From positions 17,693,525 to 17,757,524 of the forward strand of contig CM037879.1 of assembly GCA_021292165.1 (NCBI GenBank): a stretch of DNA of 64,000 nucleotides, given 5' to 3'. Origin of the DNA: Shinisaurus crocodilurus. Taxonomy: Eukaryota; Chordata; Lepidosauria; Squamata; Shinisauridae. Below are positions 31,401-46,400 of this stretch, piece by piece. The translations under genes and the position numbers were made by a program. Every line of letters starts with the position of its first letter. Positions within the stretch are counted from its first letter, which is position 1. Below the pieces are notes generated by a model. The model saw nothing but the letters and a program-made list of their open reading frames with translations, did no database searches and was not told the origin of the DNA.

Positions 31401-34400
31401 GCTAGCTGTCATCTCATTTTGCCCCCACCCCAAAAATCACAAAAATGGTCCCCCAACTTTGCTTTATGTGAATGGGGTGCCAAAACCTGGGTGGGGCATT
31501 TTGGCTCAGCCCGAGACAGAACTCAAAACAGCTTACATGGAGTTTCCAAGTCTCCTATCCATGCACTGACTGGACCTGTTTAGCTTCAGCAAGGTTGCTA
31601 CATCATGTGCCTCCAGATAATGTTTGGTGGATCAAACTTTGGCTGGCCTATTCTACTTGATTAGTGGTCAGTAGGTGAGCAGCTGGTGGGATCCTTCCCC
31701 ATCACCCAAATCTAAAAAGGAGATACTCTCCAGATTAAAAAAGCTGAGAATATTATGATGTATGAGGAGTGGTACAAGTGTTCTTACTACTGCAACTACA
31801 CAGAATGGACAACTGATACATGCAGCAAATGCCTGATGGGTGTATATGCAATAAAAACTGTACTTGTGCTGGTCTTTGGTGATACAGTAGACTTTATGAC
31901 TATGTTCCACACTTTACAATATTCAATAGCATCCTATTTTGTGTAGGTTAGCCCGATGGAAGAGACCCAAAAGGATAGCTTCATGGACACTTTGAACTAT
32001 ACGCCCATGAGTTGTTCTAGGGTTATCCGAAGCTTGTTTAAGACACAGATTTGAAAGACATGACAAGCCATGGCACACACACACCACAGCTTGCGTATTA
32101 AAAATGGTGGCTGCTGTGCGCTGTGGCGCCTTGATGTACGAACCAGCCCACTGTGTCCGATGGGGCTTACTCCCACTTAAGTGCGTATAGCTTAACACAT
32201 CTACTCTCCTGTGGCCTGTGGCTTATGCTGGCTCAGCTTGTCTGAGCGTGGAAAGCTAAGCAGGGTCAAGCCTGGTTATGACTTGGATGGGAGACCCCCT
32301 CCTCTAGTTTCCTGCATTGAGCAGGGGGTTGGACTCGATAGCCTTGTAGGCTCCTTCCAACTCTGTGATCTATGAAATCTATGAAAATCCTGTTGAAATC
32401 ATTGGGGCTTTAAAGTCCTTAACTTCGGCTGGATCACATTGATTACTAAAAACTGTTTAAACTGTTAAGAACTGCTCTCCAAATTCAACAGTTTAGTTGC
32501 ATAAAATGCACTTTGTGGTGTTAAGAAGAAATGAGAAGGTACCTGTGGCTTAATATTCTGATATGGACAGTAGCTTTTAATATACTCCTTGCAGGTCTCA
32601 TCAACCAATGGATTTCCCCATTCTTCTTGTTCTTCAATAGTCAGGGGGAGATGAGGATCTAACATTGTATTTAAAACATCCAAGAAAGGGGCCTATGAGA
32701 AAAATGAACATATTTTTTTTTAGTGACTTAAAGGTATTTCCTAGTGCACCTAACCAGGTTCTATAATTATACCACTGGAAGAAATTAATACAATCTTCCA
32801 TATTAATGGTTAAGACTTTCGAGGAAAAATATTTGTCAGTAGATAACTGCTTTTAGTTATAATTGTACATACTTTATCTATATATAGTGCAAATTTGTCT
32901 TGTTCCACTCACTCTGCAGTGTTTAACTACAGCTGCACCAGTCCAGCAAGGATGATCTAGATGTGGTTTACTCTCCTATTCCAGACCAGCACCCATTTCC
33001 TCTTCCCATCAGCTTGGATGCTAACCTCCCAGTATTGCAATGGCCATGCTATTTCCCCGTTTCCTTAAGTGTGGAGGTGCTGCTTTCTCACTGGAAATAT
33101 GGTTGTCCAGACAGTGCCAGCGCGGGGCTCTTGGGCAAGATACCTTCAGTGCTTCCCTAAGTGGGCCCACTTCCTCCTAGCCACTGTCTCTGCTGCCCAT
33201 TTGCTTGGCCTCTCCTTCTGGGCCAAATTCTCACCATAAGATGAGCAGAGGCAGCTGCTTACTCCTGTCATGGCCAGATTGCTCAGAAGTGAACAGGCAG
33301 AGGTAGTAGGGCCAGAGGACTCAGGGAGTTAGTAGTGTCCCCCACCCCTACCAATTCAATTCAAATAGATTGTGTGGTAATTCAAATAGATTGTGTGGCC
33401 ATTTTGCTTCAGAAAGAGCTTTTATAATCCACTTTTTTGCCCAAGAATGTTCAGAATTTGGCTGGAAGTCAAACCCAAGTACCGTTCAGGACTAGGAAAA
33501 ATGGGTTTTAGTTTTGCCTTTGCAAGTGTAAAAAAAAGAGAGGGGTGTGTGTGGAAGGATTGGCAAGGCAGTTAGTCTCTTATGCTCAGAGCCTGATGGA
33601 GTTTGGTATTTTGGCCTGATGCTGTTTTGAGACTAGCAACTCCTGTGCTTACTGCTGTACCTATCATCATTCTGGATTGGAGACTGGCAACTCAACAGAT
33701 TTTTACAAAGATATCTCAAGTTCAAAGGGATCCTGAAAAAAGCTATCCTGAGTATTGGAATAGAATGAAATGAAATAGTAATATTCTCACCTGCAAAACC
33801 ATAGCTCTGAGAAGGTGAGGATGATTATTGTAGAGGGCTCCTGCAAGAACTCCTCCAGCACTCAGACTCATCAGGGCTGTATGCATTGGCTGAGAATATC
33901 CCATATCATGTAACAACTTTATGCAAGCCTGGAGGTCTTGGATACCATTGTGCTTCTTCATCATACAGCCATCTTTATGCCATCCCAGGCCTAACTCTCC
34001 TCCGCCTCTGATTAACACATTTTAAAAAAATATCTGAGAAATGTTACTTTAAATGACAACCATGCCCTCCTAATATTTATGCAAGCCCTATTTTTTTTTT
34101 AAAGGGGGGGGGGACTGATACATGTGTCTGCTTAAAGCTTTCATGGATTTGTCAAAATTTGCAACTAAAGAAATGATAGAGTTGGATCCAGAGATACATG
34201 AGCAAGGTTCTGCTCATGTCATGGCACAGGGCACTCTTGGCTGTCATAAATGGAAGGGACAAGGACATTTTTGCAAATTCCCTCTCCCTCCTGCAGCCCC
34301 TTGCAACCGTCCTAAAATTTGTTCCGGAGGATTGAAGGATTCTCTGGAACAGCAGAGGAGGTGGGGTGGGGAGCAGCAGAGGAAATCTGTGAAAATTGCC

Positions 34401-37400
34401 TCCCCACACTTACATTCACAAAAAGCTTTTGCTGGATCAAAGGCCCTTCTGCAAATAGAAGAACTTCTGTTTTTAAAGTGCTCAGTTAGCTCCAAATCAA
34501 TATATTTAGCATTGCTGTGCTGTATTTTCACACAGCGCATAGTTGTCGTGATGGCCACCAAGACTGATGCCTTTAAAAGGGGATTGGACAAATTCATGCA
34601 GGATATGGCTATATACGGTGAAGTATGCCTCTGTACATCAATGGCTGGGAAACACAAGCGGAAGAATGCTATTGCCCTCATGGCCTACTTCTAGGCATCC
34701 CATGGGCATCTGGTTGGCCACTGTGGAAACAGAATGCTGGACTAAATAGGCCTTTGGTCTGATCCAGCTTGGCTCTTATGTTCCGATATCTCAAGTGATG
34801 AAAGCACTTCACGTACATTATCTTAGTAATAGTATAGTGGAATCCAATGCCACGTAAGCAGAAGTCAGCTCAGACAATGGGACTTTCTCCCTCTCTCCTC
34901 TCCCCTGCAGCCCTCCGAAAATCTGCTCCAGAGGGTCTGCCAGCCCTCCAGAGCAGGGCTGCAGAGGGGTAGGGTAATTGCTCCCTTCTCTGTTCTGCTG
35001 CTGGAACCAATTTCATCAGCAGAAAAACTTTATTGGATTCCACCCTCTGACTTTAAGTTATACTTTTGTCCTCCCAAAATCAGGGACCTATCAATTTTAT
35101 AAAAGTGACAAGAATGTTGGCCAGGTAGAACTCTTTGGTCAGGGAATTCCACCACTGGGCACCCTGAATCTTCTAGCCTCTTGCCATACATCTGATGGTG
35201 GGGAAATGTGAAATAAGTCATCCCCTACTCCCTAGGCCAAAGAGGTTCTCTATGCACAGAAGGGGGATAGAGGAAGAGACATTACTTCAGGTAGCTAGGA
35301 TCCAGATAATAATTGTCTCTATTTGTTAGTATTAATTTATTGTTCATTGCTTCTTCTTTTGCCAAAAGGGCTATTCGCTTTGAGAAAGGAACTATGCTAA
35401 TAGGTGTGTTGTGAGTGGCTCCTAAATTTGGCTTGTGACATCACCTATACTTTCAGAGTATTGTGCATCAGCTTGGCAATGGAGGCATCTTGTGTTCAGT
35501 TATGTTTGTGTACTGTACCCAAATTGTAGCCAGAGCATGAGAACCATGTACAGTTAAGGCAAGCAACTGGACTGTACATACTTGGTCTCTCAGATTTTTG
35601 GATTTGAAATATATTCTCTTCTCATCAGGGAAATTACAGTTTCCACATGATACAGAGAGTGCCATTTGGATTATGGGAGCAGCACAAGTGCACAGAGGAT
35701 TCTAATAGCCCACCTCTTTCCCCACCTATGCACATGCTCAGGAATACATGCATGCATGCATGCAGATCAGACATTTGGTGGAATGGGAGGTATATGTGGG
35801 TGTGAGCCTCTCATATCCCCATCCAGCCTTCCTTCTCTGATAAATGCAAATTCATATTGGAATCCTCTGTGCATGGGTTTTGTGGCTGTAGTGTTAGTGG
35901 ATCATGCCCAAAATGTTTTGGGTATTCATAGATTCATAGGTCATAGAGTTGGAAGGGGCCTACAAGGCTATCGCAGGAAACTAGAGGAGGGGGGTCTCTC
36001 ATCCAAGTAATAACCAGGCCTGACCCTGCTTAGCTTTCCATGCTCAGACAAGCTGAGCCAGCATGAGCCACAGGCTGTTATTCTCCGAATGGTATCTATT
36101 ATGCCAAGAATTGGTATTTGCTGAAGTGCTAAAATGTTTGTAAAATGTTCTGAAAGTGAACGATCATTTTACAACAATTATGTTTTTGGTGTAAATGACT
36201 GCACATTTGCTTTTAAAACTTAGCATGGCTTTTCCCAACACCTGAGTTAGGTCTGCTAATTAGAAGAGAGGCATATATGTGCTGATAAAGTTACATTCTA
36301 TAAGCAACACAAAAGGCATTTCTAAACGTACGGATAGATCCACACTCTGGAGCAGTTTCAGTATTTGGATATAAGCTGATCAAAAGTCCATTTAAATGTT
36401 ATGCAGAAAGAGGGAAAGCGCACGTGTGAGTGATTTGTGCTTCTGTTGGAACATATGCTGTGAAACCCGAGATCTCCAGGTATTGCCCGGGATTACAGAT
36501 CATACTGTGGGCGAGATCCACTACTACTCCCACTTTGCAACACAAGCATTGGCTTAATCATGCTAGTGCCCGCTTCTGTGTAGTATTTGAACAGGTTTTT
36601 TTTGGGGGGGGGCTCTTGCCCATAGCCCACTTCATTGAATAGGGTCTGCACAGAACAAATTCAAAATATTGTATACCTTTTCTCCTGTTGAAACCAAGGA
36701 GGGCCTAGGACATGATCCTAAGGAGACATACAGGGAACTAAATTCTACTTAAACAAATGGGACCTATTCCCATGTAGTGTGTTTAGGAAAGGACACAAAT
36801 AATCTTACTTGTGATATATTTATTTTTTAATTTGTAAATGCCAGTATATCAGCTAAACTGGGTTGAGGATTTGGCCTCCTGAGATGTGCTATGTATTCTG
36901 ATGTCACAAAAAATAAATCAGTAATATTGATCGAAGTAAAACATTTTGTTTATCTTTTATTTTCAAAAATCATGCAGGGAGAAAAAAACCAATTTCTTTT
37001 GAATTATTTTCATCTAGTGCACTAATTATTTAGAATCGCATGGAACAGCTGAAAGGGCCACAAAGCGTCATAATTTATCCAATAAAGTAGTTAAGGCTAG
37101 ATTAAAAAAATATAAATTATTATACCACTGGCATTATTCACACATTGTGAGCAAATATAGGCTTCACAGTCTCTGTTTTTAGGTAAATGTAAATCACAAT
37201 GTAAATGTAATATCAGAATATGTTTGTTTGACATGAGGAAAGGATTTCTTATTGGATGAGAGATCTCAAAAAGGCTTAAAAATAAACCCAATAATTGTTC
37301 TAAGCCAGGTTTGAAACAACTGCATTCTCATTCCATGAATTTTAATGAATTCACACAAAAAACTGGCACTTCAATAAATTATTAGCAAACAGCCTATAAG

Positions 37401-40400
37401 AAACCATTAGCAAAACAGTGCATAACATAAATTTATGCAGAAAAGACACGGTGAATGGAAACTTTGCAGACGAAAGAAAAGACTTGAGCACTGAGAATAT
37501 CGATCACATTTCAGAATAAACAAGACCCCACAAGAGAGTTTTGTGATATACAAGACTTACCTGACATGACAGAATGCTAATATCCATCCATCCTTGATTA
37601 ACATTAGATTTTCTGCTTTAAAATTCATGTTCACATCTATGCCATAAGCTCCATATACATGAATCAGAAGTGGCATCCTGCACAGCTCTATAGAATTGGT
37701 TTTATGAAAAACTGTAATTGGCACCCAAGTTTCATCCTGTAAATGAGGGAGTATTTTACATTAAAGGATGTTTCAACGTTCACAAGGAATACATGGGAAC
37801 AAAAGCTTCAATTATATATTTTAAACATGTTTTTCTTATTACAGTAATTCCTTGCACTTTGACCGTACGAAAGCACTCTCGAAAAATAAAACAGGAGATT
37901 GGCCTGCCACTGGGTTCGTTTACCAATGTGGAGCATAAAAACTCATTTAAGTGCAACACCTGAGAATTCTATGAAACATGAAAGCAACCAGCTCCTCCTG
38001 CCTCCTCTAATGATACCCATCTGCATTACAACATGAGTAGCTTAGCACTTAGTGCAGCAGCAAGCCTTTTGTTATAAACTTAACATTTCTATATACATAT
38101 ATATTTATTTTAAAGCTTGTAAGTTTGCTAGGAATTCTCTCCTGAGTGTCTAAAAAACACATTGAGCCAAGGCATTTTTCTTCCTTTTGCGTCTCACAAA
38201 GATTTATCACATATGTATAATACTATGGGAGGTTAAAAAAAATTATTTTTTGCAAGAACATTTCCACTCTTACACATGTACACTTGTTTTTGCTTGGGGT
38301 TTTTGTTGTTGCTTCTTTTAGGCAGGTGGTCCCAAAATGTTCTCCTCCCCCAGCAGGATAAGCCAGGTATTAATGTGATAAGGGAGTTCTCAGTAAGACT
38401 CTTGTGCCATGACATTCTCGCTTGCCAAAAGAAGTAACACCCTTGCCTTCAGTATTTTCAAGAGTAGAACTAGAAAAATAAATGTTAAGCCTCCTGAACC
38501 CCTCCCTGCAGGGCTGCAGAGAAACACCCACTGATTGAGTGAATATGGCATCTAGAGGCCTTTATACAGTGTCAATTCCTATTTTCCTTCAGGATGCTGT
38601 TTAAAAGTGGGTGAGAAGAGAACGGGGAGTCTTACCTTGCTCTTAGCTTCTAAACGTACGGTGTGGCAATTCACTGTAATTGGTACCTCTTGCTCAGTGT
38701 GCTCAATAAGGTTGTTTTCTGTCAATGAATATGCAAAACGTATTGGAGGTTGAACCTGGGGAGATGAGCCAAAAATAGTAAGTGCTGGTGGTATACTCTG
38801 GATGAGGCTCCAGTTCAAATGAACAAGCCCAGTCAGGTAGCTGGAAAAAAAATCCCAACGATCTTAATATCTCCCCCCCAGTCTTTTGAGTATTTCTCTA
38901 CAGAACTGTATTCTATTGCCTCCTCTTTGATGAAAGGATTTGAACTTCAGCTTAATTAACTTTGGCATGCATGTTTGCCAGGAATTGCATTTTTTCACTC
39001 CCTATAAACTAAAAAAAAAAATGTCAAAAGAAACACTATGACAATGAGGGCAACAATTTAGCTACCTTTCCTCCTTTCCTAAAAGCTACTTAATGAGGTT
39101 CAACAAGTAATGCAAACGGAAAACAAAATCTTACGCTGTTTTGAAATAAACAAAATAATAATAAAGTGTCTTTTAAAATGGTAATTTTGGCATTAAAAAT
39201 ACAACCATTATAATGCATATGTTATCTATTTAGGGATTTTGTCTTGATGCCTGTGCACTATTGGGAAGTTTTAAGAATCTTTCTTCCTTCCCCTGTCTGC
39301 TCTTTCATGAACTTGAAACATAGCCAAGTCAACGTCAGTTATTGCACGAAGGCCATGCATTGGATTTGGAGCGCTCAGCCACTTACAATCTTTGCCTCTG
39401 ACTCTGTTCCCAGCACTAGCCATTGTGAAGAACAAAATAATTTTTTTGGCACAGCTACACTCAGAAACTCAGAGCTATTATGTTTTAAGACTTAACACTC
39501 CTAGAAATGAAAGGAATCAAGATTCATTCTCTGAGAGCAGCAGGGTCTCTTACCCGCTGCTTACTTTCTTTTAAGGAGTTCTGGTTAGTAGGTTGATAAA
39601 GGCTTTGGGAATTGTGGCAGTCAGAGTCAAAAAGCTTTACACAGAAAAATCGCACTCCGTGTAATTGATTAAAACCTGAAGAGGATCAATCTAAAAAGTC
39701 TAGAAAACCCTACAGAATGGGTACTATATTTAACTTGAATGCTACAGTTAGGGAGACTGGTTGGAGAGTGTACACGTTTACCCTTTTATTACAAGTATGC
39801 TAAGTGAAATTTTACAATATTTTCAGATAACTGAGGTTTAAGGCAGGAGTTAGCCTGGGTTTTTAAGAGACAGAGCTTTTGCCCTTTGATTTTTAAAGTT
39901 ACAGAGAAAACCTGGCTAGACAAAGCGATGCTCTAAGGAAGGAAATACAGTCAATTTTAATCTAATCTAGATATTGGGACTGTTTGCATGCCACAATAAG
40001 CCACCCTGTGAATAAGCCATGGGGGTCGTTTGTTTGCGAAACAACCCACAGTATGCCTGACAGAGGACTGGGCTTGCCTTGGCTTGTTCTCCCCTCCTTG
40101 CCTCTCAATCCCCCAGCCGGCTCCAGTACATATCTCAGGGGACTTTGTAGCAGAACCCGTCTTGTCCCCTTGTCCCAGCCCCCTCCCCATCTCCAATCGC
40201 TACCCCTTTTTGGTCCCCCGCTTTTTTATTTTTATTTTTTGATTCCTCAAAAATGCACAATCGGGGGCATAATGTTTAAATTATTATTATTTTCGTTGGT
40301 CTTTCGCAAGTGCACACTTATAGCTGTTCCATGGGAGTAGTCTTTCCTGGTCAATTTCCTTGTATGTTTCAGCTATCAAAGGGAGCAGAGAAGGGGAGTA

Positions 40401-43400
40401 GAGAACATACAAGGGAACTGACAAGACGAGTGTGCCTTTTAGGTAATTTGCACACAGCTGCAAAGGACCAGGAGAGAAATAACAGTAAGAGAAAGGAGGG
40501 ACCTGGTAGCACAAATCAGAATGATTGCAAAATGGGGGGGGGGGAAGGCAACGGAGTTAGTGCACCAAAATGGGGGGGGGGACAATCTCTCCCCTTTGGC
40601 GATGAGATCCTTTTGGTTTTAAGTGCTGAACTGGCACTTCTCAGTGCCCTCCACGTTTTCAACATTTCCCCGACTCTTCAGCTACTCCAGGAAGGGAAGA
40701 TATTAACTCCCTGGCTTTTCGCAGATCCTTTTTAGAGCAGTTACTGCTGCGGTTACTGTGGTCCCCCCTGCCCTTTTGGTGCACTTACTCCTTTGGCTCC
40801 CCCTGCCGCCTATTTTTGGTGATTCTGACTTGCTCTACCAGGTCCCTCCTTTCTCTTACTGTTGTTTCTTCCCCGGTCCTTCGCAACTGTGTGCAAATTA
40901 GTCGACAGGCAACCTTGTCTTGTCAATACTCATATCAGATAGCCATTAAGTGCGCACTTGTGAAAAATCGTCAAATTTTTTTGAAAAAAGATGACGATCC
41001 AAATTGCGCATTTTTGAGGCACCAAAAATAATTTTTTTAAAGCCAGTGCTGTTTTGGCATCAACGGAAGGGCAGTCACTGGGGTGATTGCGAAAAGTGAG
41101 CGGCATGGGTTTCCCCCCCACTCTTGCTGAGCAGCTTTGTAGCAGGTTGTGGCAACCCATGCTAAAATTGGACAACAAGATAACCCATTGTGGGTAAGAA
41201 CAACCCTACAACAAGCCATGGGTTCTCTGCATGGCTTGTTCCCATGTTATGCTGTGCGAACCCAGTCATTGATATTTAATTGATAATATTTAATTTGATC
41301 TAGATATCCTGAAACAAATAAAGATCTTTATTTTTGGTTAATTAAAAAGGTCATTTATTTGGATTACCCCAATACTGAATACAGTTTTTGTGCAATTTAC
41401 TGTGTAAATTAAGATAATTAAGGTCCAGCTAACAGGGTTCGTCCTATGTTTTATGTACAAAATAAACAATGATTGATCTCATTTTTGCTAATATCCAGTA
41501 TGATTAGTTTGCTATGAAAGTAACCATTTGGGAAATCGTTGTGTTAACCATGACATTTTAGAAGTCAAAACCTGCAAGTCATAATCTACTCGCTACAAAA
41601 TAGTCCCACAGAAACAAGTAGAAACAAATTAGGGGGGGGGGACGGGACGGACTAATTATGTTTTTTCAACCTAAAGCATTGCTTACTACATCTCTTCGCA
41701 AATATACCTTTCAAAATGATCTTAATTACTGGTCAGCTTATCTATTTTATTCCATCATTAAATCAGAATCCAATGAATTGGGCAGGATGATATTACGGTT
41801 CTGTTATGCTGAGCAGCCATTAAATTAGAGCTAATGCCAACATAATGTAGTTGGCAAAAGGTAATTTAGCAATGCTGATAACCACTACCACAGCACCCTT
41901 ACAAACTTCACTGCCACCCACCAATTATGATCCTGATGGCATTCTGCATATTAGCCAGCAGGGAAAAAACCAATTAACACATGGTAATAGCATGAATGAC
42001 ACAAAGGCCTGGTTCGCACATAATGAGAAGCCACTGTGTGTGAACTTCTCTGTGGGGGTTCTTGTCATGGTGGCAGCCACCATTTTCAATATTTGGGGCA
42101 TGATAGGGGGGGCACAGAAGCTTCTTGTTACGTGTGAACCAGTGAGGGTGGATTGGTGGGGTGGCTGACAAGCCACCAGAACCCATGGGCTGTTTTAGGA
42201 TTGTGGGTGGCTTTTCAACCACCCCAATAATCCACCCTCACAGGGTTCTCATGTAATGAGAAGCTACGGCATGCCCCCGCCTGCAGTGGAATATTCAAAA
42301 TGGCAGCTGCTACCACGATGAAACCCACCCCCCATGGGGAAATTCATCCACAGTGGCTTCTCATTAAGTGTGAACCAGGTCATTGACATCACCCTACCTT
42401 GTCTATTCCTGCTCCCAAAACGCATGCACAATGCACAAGCTGACTGTCCCAAATGGCTCCTCTGTTGAAGATTACCCATAACAGCCGCAGTCTCAGAAGT
42501 GAGATTCCTGGTCTTTGGTAGCTGCCTTATTCTATCCTCCATCACCTTTGAATTACTCCAATCAGCAGTATAAGGCTATGTAAAACACACAAGTATTTAT
42601 ACTAATTTGACTATATGAAAGTTTCATATATCTGTGAGGATATCTGGATAATGAAAGTTTAACTTGCCATTGTTTTATAAATTAATCTTGAAAAATAAAA
42701 AGTTGATCATAAAAAGTGATATGCCTATTAATTAAACATTTACCTTAACACTGTGAACTGAGTTTGACGCAAGAGAAATAATATCTAAATAGAGGTGGCT
42801 ACGGAACTTCAGAAAGGCAATGCAGTGGTCTTTGAACATCTCTAAGTCAATTAATTTGGTCTTTTCTTTTACTGTGTAAACGGACAACCAATTCTCCAAA
42901 CCACATGAACCAAAGGGAGCTTTCATCAGCTACAAAACAAAGAAGAGCCCACATACCTACATGAAAAAACTGAAATTACACAATATACAAGTATTCTCAG
43001 GGAGAAGACACTGGTTTCCAGCAATTAATATACTTCCAGTAGCAATAGGTAACATTTTAGTAGCTCTGATTTAGAGATCTGATCGCTCTGAATATTCTGG
43101 AGATAGTTGTGTTGACTCAGTTTCATGGCATCTGAAAGTAAACAGCTGCTTTGTCCCTAATTGTTATTTATCTTCAGAGGAAATGGTAAATTTATAATCT
43201 GTCCTGCACTGTCCTCTGAAACAGAAGGTAAATGTTTAACTGTGTATGGATGCTAAATTTTGATCACTTGAGGGTAATGCAACAAAAGAAGGAACAAACA
43301 ACCAAGTCACACACATTTTGAGCTTCTGCTCAAGCACCAGTCATAAATCAAGAAAGTACCCAGCTGAGCAACACTATGTGTTTCTTTTCAACTGTTTTGC

Positions 43401-46400
43401 AGTATTTTCTATAAGCTTCCATACATCTCAGCAGGAAAGACAATAAAAAGATGAAATGGAGTCCACGAGGGCACCAGAGCTAAGGAGTAGAAATGGATAG
43501 AACTATATTTCTAGAACATTGTAAAAATGAATTTAATGCTAACTTTGATAGATATATACCCTAGAGGTCTAAAATTCTTCTCCTTTTTATGAAAGGGACA
43601 GGAAATAGCAGCATGAGCTCCTTCACAGTGAGACTCCAAAGCTCTCTTTTCCAAATAAGGACAAAAATCTAGATTTGTTTAAGAGCTCTATACTTGCACT
43701 AGCACCAACCCAGCACCAGGAGGGTGATAGCCATGTAATGAATGAGACTGTGTAGACTTGCTGCAGGAGGGATAGCCCATTGCTGCTTTTAAAAATCAAT
43801 CAATCAGGTAAATGTATTCTCCAGCACCAGAGAGGAAGCATGCACAGCTTTCAAAGAACTCAATAAAATAAAGATTCATGAAATGGATAGGGCATTGTTT
43901 CACAGGAATGGTGTAACTTTGCTCATATTGTAGGGGTGCATGAACATGTGATGTTCGAGCTTGTTGAGATTGTGAAAAATGTACATTTTAAAAAGTGTGT
44001 GTTTTTCTTAATTGAAAAAAATTACATTGTTAAAAAACTGCACATTTCACCCCAGATGCTATGGTATGAAAATGCAGATGGGGGGGGGGGAGAATGTGCA
44101 TATGCACATTTTCGGAACTGTGCACTTGTGCAAGTGTGTACTTTTGAACATGAATGCAAACTTCGGGAAATGGCAAAAATTCCTCGAGATTTGTGTTCCC
44201 ACATTCACGTTCTGGGTTATGAACAGGAAGGAAATTCTAGTACATCCCTAGCCCAGCTGCCAGAGCTAGATGAGTGCTCCTGCACTGGAATGGTCTGAGG
44301 ATGGGGGCAGAGGGTAATATCCAACCATGGCATTCTGCTAACGCTAATGAAACCAGCAGAAACCAATGCTTGTGCAAAGAGAAACAAGCGCTTGCTAGTG
44401 CAGCAGAAAACTAGCTTGCACAATGCGACTTCCCTGTCATCTCTTTTTCCCTGCAGCCCCACACCTGCGTGCCACAAATCTAATCCAGAGGGTTGTGTCA
44501 TTTATTATGGAGGATCCCCCAGCCCTCCGGAGAAGATCTGCTGGTGCGTGTAGGGATCTGCAGACGGGAGGAGAGGACAAGGAAGTCTTGTCATTAGTAT
44601 TAGTAGAAAGCCACTGCTGGATACTACCCAGAGTTCTCAGCTTTTAAATGACTAAAAATAATAATTAAAAACAAAATAAAACTTACAAACTGGTGTAGGC
44701 AGAGCTGGGGAAATTAATTCCGCTGTTTTTAATGAGTAATAATAGAAAGGTAAACATGTTTTCAGAGTTTGTGTATTTGAATCATGAGTATCAATAGGAT
44801 GCACATACAAATGCACATCTAGATGAGGATGGTGTCTATTCACACTATATTGTTCAACAAAATGCACATCCTACTGAAATAATCCAGTTTACCCCGAAGT
44901 CCTTTGTAAGGAGAGGAAGCTTTAAAAAAAATCAATCAAAAGATGGAATAATCTAACGAGTTAATGACTAAACACTGCAGCCCTATTTTTAGTCTTTCTC
45001 TATTACATTCTATTACATTCCCCTATACTCTTTACCTTGTTAATTATTTCGAAGTCTACCAACCTATTCTCATCTCACTCCACTTTTATAATAATCATGA
45101 ATTCTAGACAAAATTCTAAATTCTAGTTGGAGCCAATTTATTTCTAATGGCTGAATTTCTCCTCTGAATGTGAATTTTTTGTCCCATTGTTTTTTTTCAT
45201 TTCATTTCATTTCTATACCGCCCCACAGCTGAAGCTCTCTGGGCGGTTCACAATTTATACATAAAAACAACAATAAAAACATACAATATAATTAAAACAA
45301 TTTTAGTGGACATGGTGTAAGGGTAAGTATTAGAGGCCACTAAAGCCCTGGAATCATCTGGTTTTTATGAAATCTTAATTAGAAAAACAATGACTGAATA
45401 GTTTGGATGTGCTCAGAAGAGACTAGTGCCTCCTATTTCGGTGGGGCTCCTTTTTCATTACAGGTTTTACAGGGTTTTTTGGGAGCTTCATAGTAGCTAT
45501 CCATGATGCTCCATGGTGGTGAACCTATTTTGGGGATGGAGTTCAGCACCATGGATAGCTCCCATGAAGCTCCAAATAAAACCTACAAAACCTGTAATGG
45601 AAAAGGAGCCCCACTGTAATAGGAGTCACCAGCCTCTTATGAGCCTCCCCTGGATGTGCTGCAACTAAGTGTCTGAATCACGCTGAATGCTTACTAGCAT
45701 GTCAGCACCCCATACCTTGTATCCCATTGGATTACCATACGTAGTAAGAATGTACAACTCATTATTTCTGTGCTCAATGTGGTAAATGACTCCTTCAGTT
45801 CGTTGTTGCACAAGAATAGGAGACTTAAAAGGGTGATGACAGTCAACCAACCACACTTCAGAGGAAGTCTTGCTATTACTGTTTATAGTCAGAAATTGAT
45901 TGTCTTTTGTACGGTAGAGATCCACAAAATATCTGCAAGCAAACAAAAAATAAAGTTATAGTTAGATAATATAGCATGACATCATCTGCAGAGATATCGA
46001 AGACATTTGGATAACAGAAGATAGCATAAAGCAGGGGTGTAAAAGGCGTGGCCCGTAGGCAGGCCTCCAAGCCTTGTCTGATGGCTCCCAGACCCCCAGC
46101 ATTTCCCACAGCCAAAAAAAAGCTGGAGGGGGGGGGGAAGAGGGAATAACAACACTAGGAATAGGCTCTATGGTACCAGCCATAGAAGCCTCATTCCTAG
46201 AATGTCCCTGGAGCATCCTAGGAAGCAGTTCTTGAGAGTTCCAGCCAGCAGCCTAGGACACACTGGGGATGCTCTAGAATGATGCTTCTATGGCAGGCAA
46301 CATTGATCCTGTTCTTAGAGTTATTTTTCCTTTTTTCGGTCAATTAGGTTGGGGTGGCTGGGGAAGGGAGTGGGTTTTGGCACCTTGATGCTGTAAGACC

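Noticed and set aside
34008..34018. Upstream extension of the PREPL exon that holds the catalytic serine
   Set aside because: The in-frame extension soon meets TAA and has no AG; the cag at 34008-34010 restores the split Arg codon.
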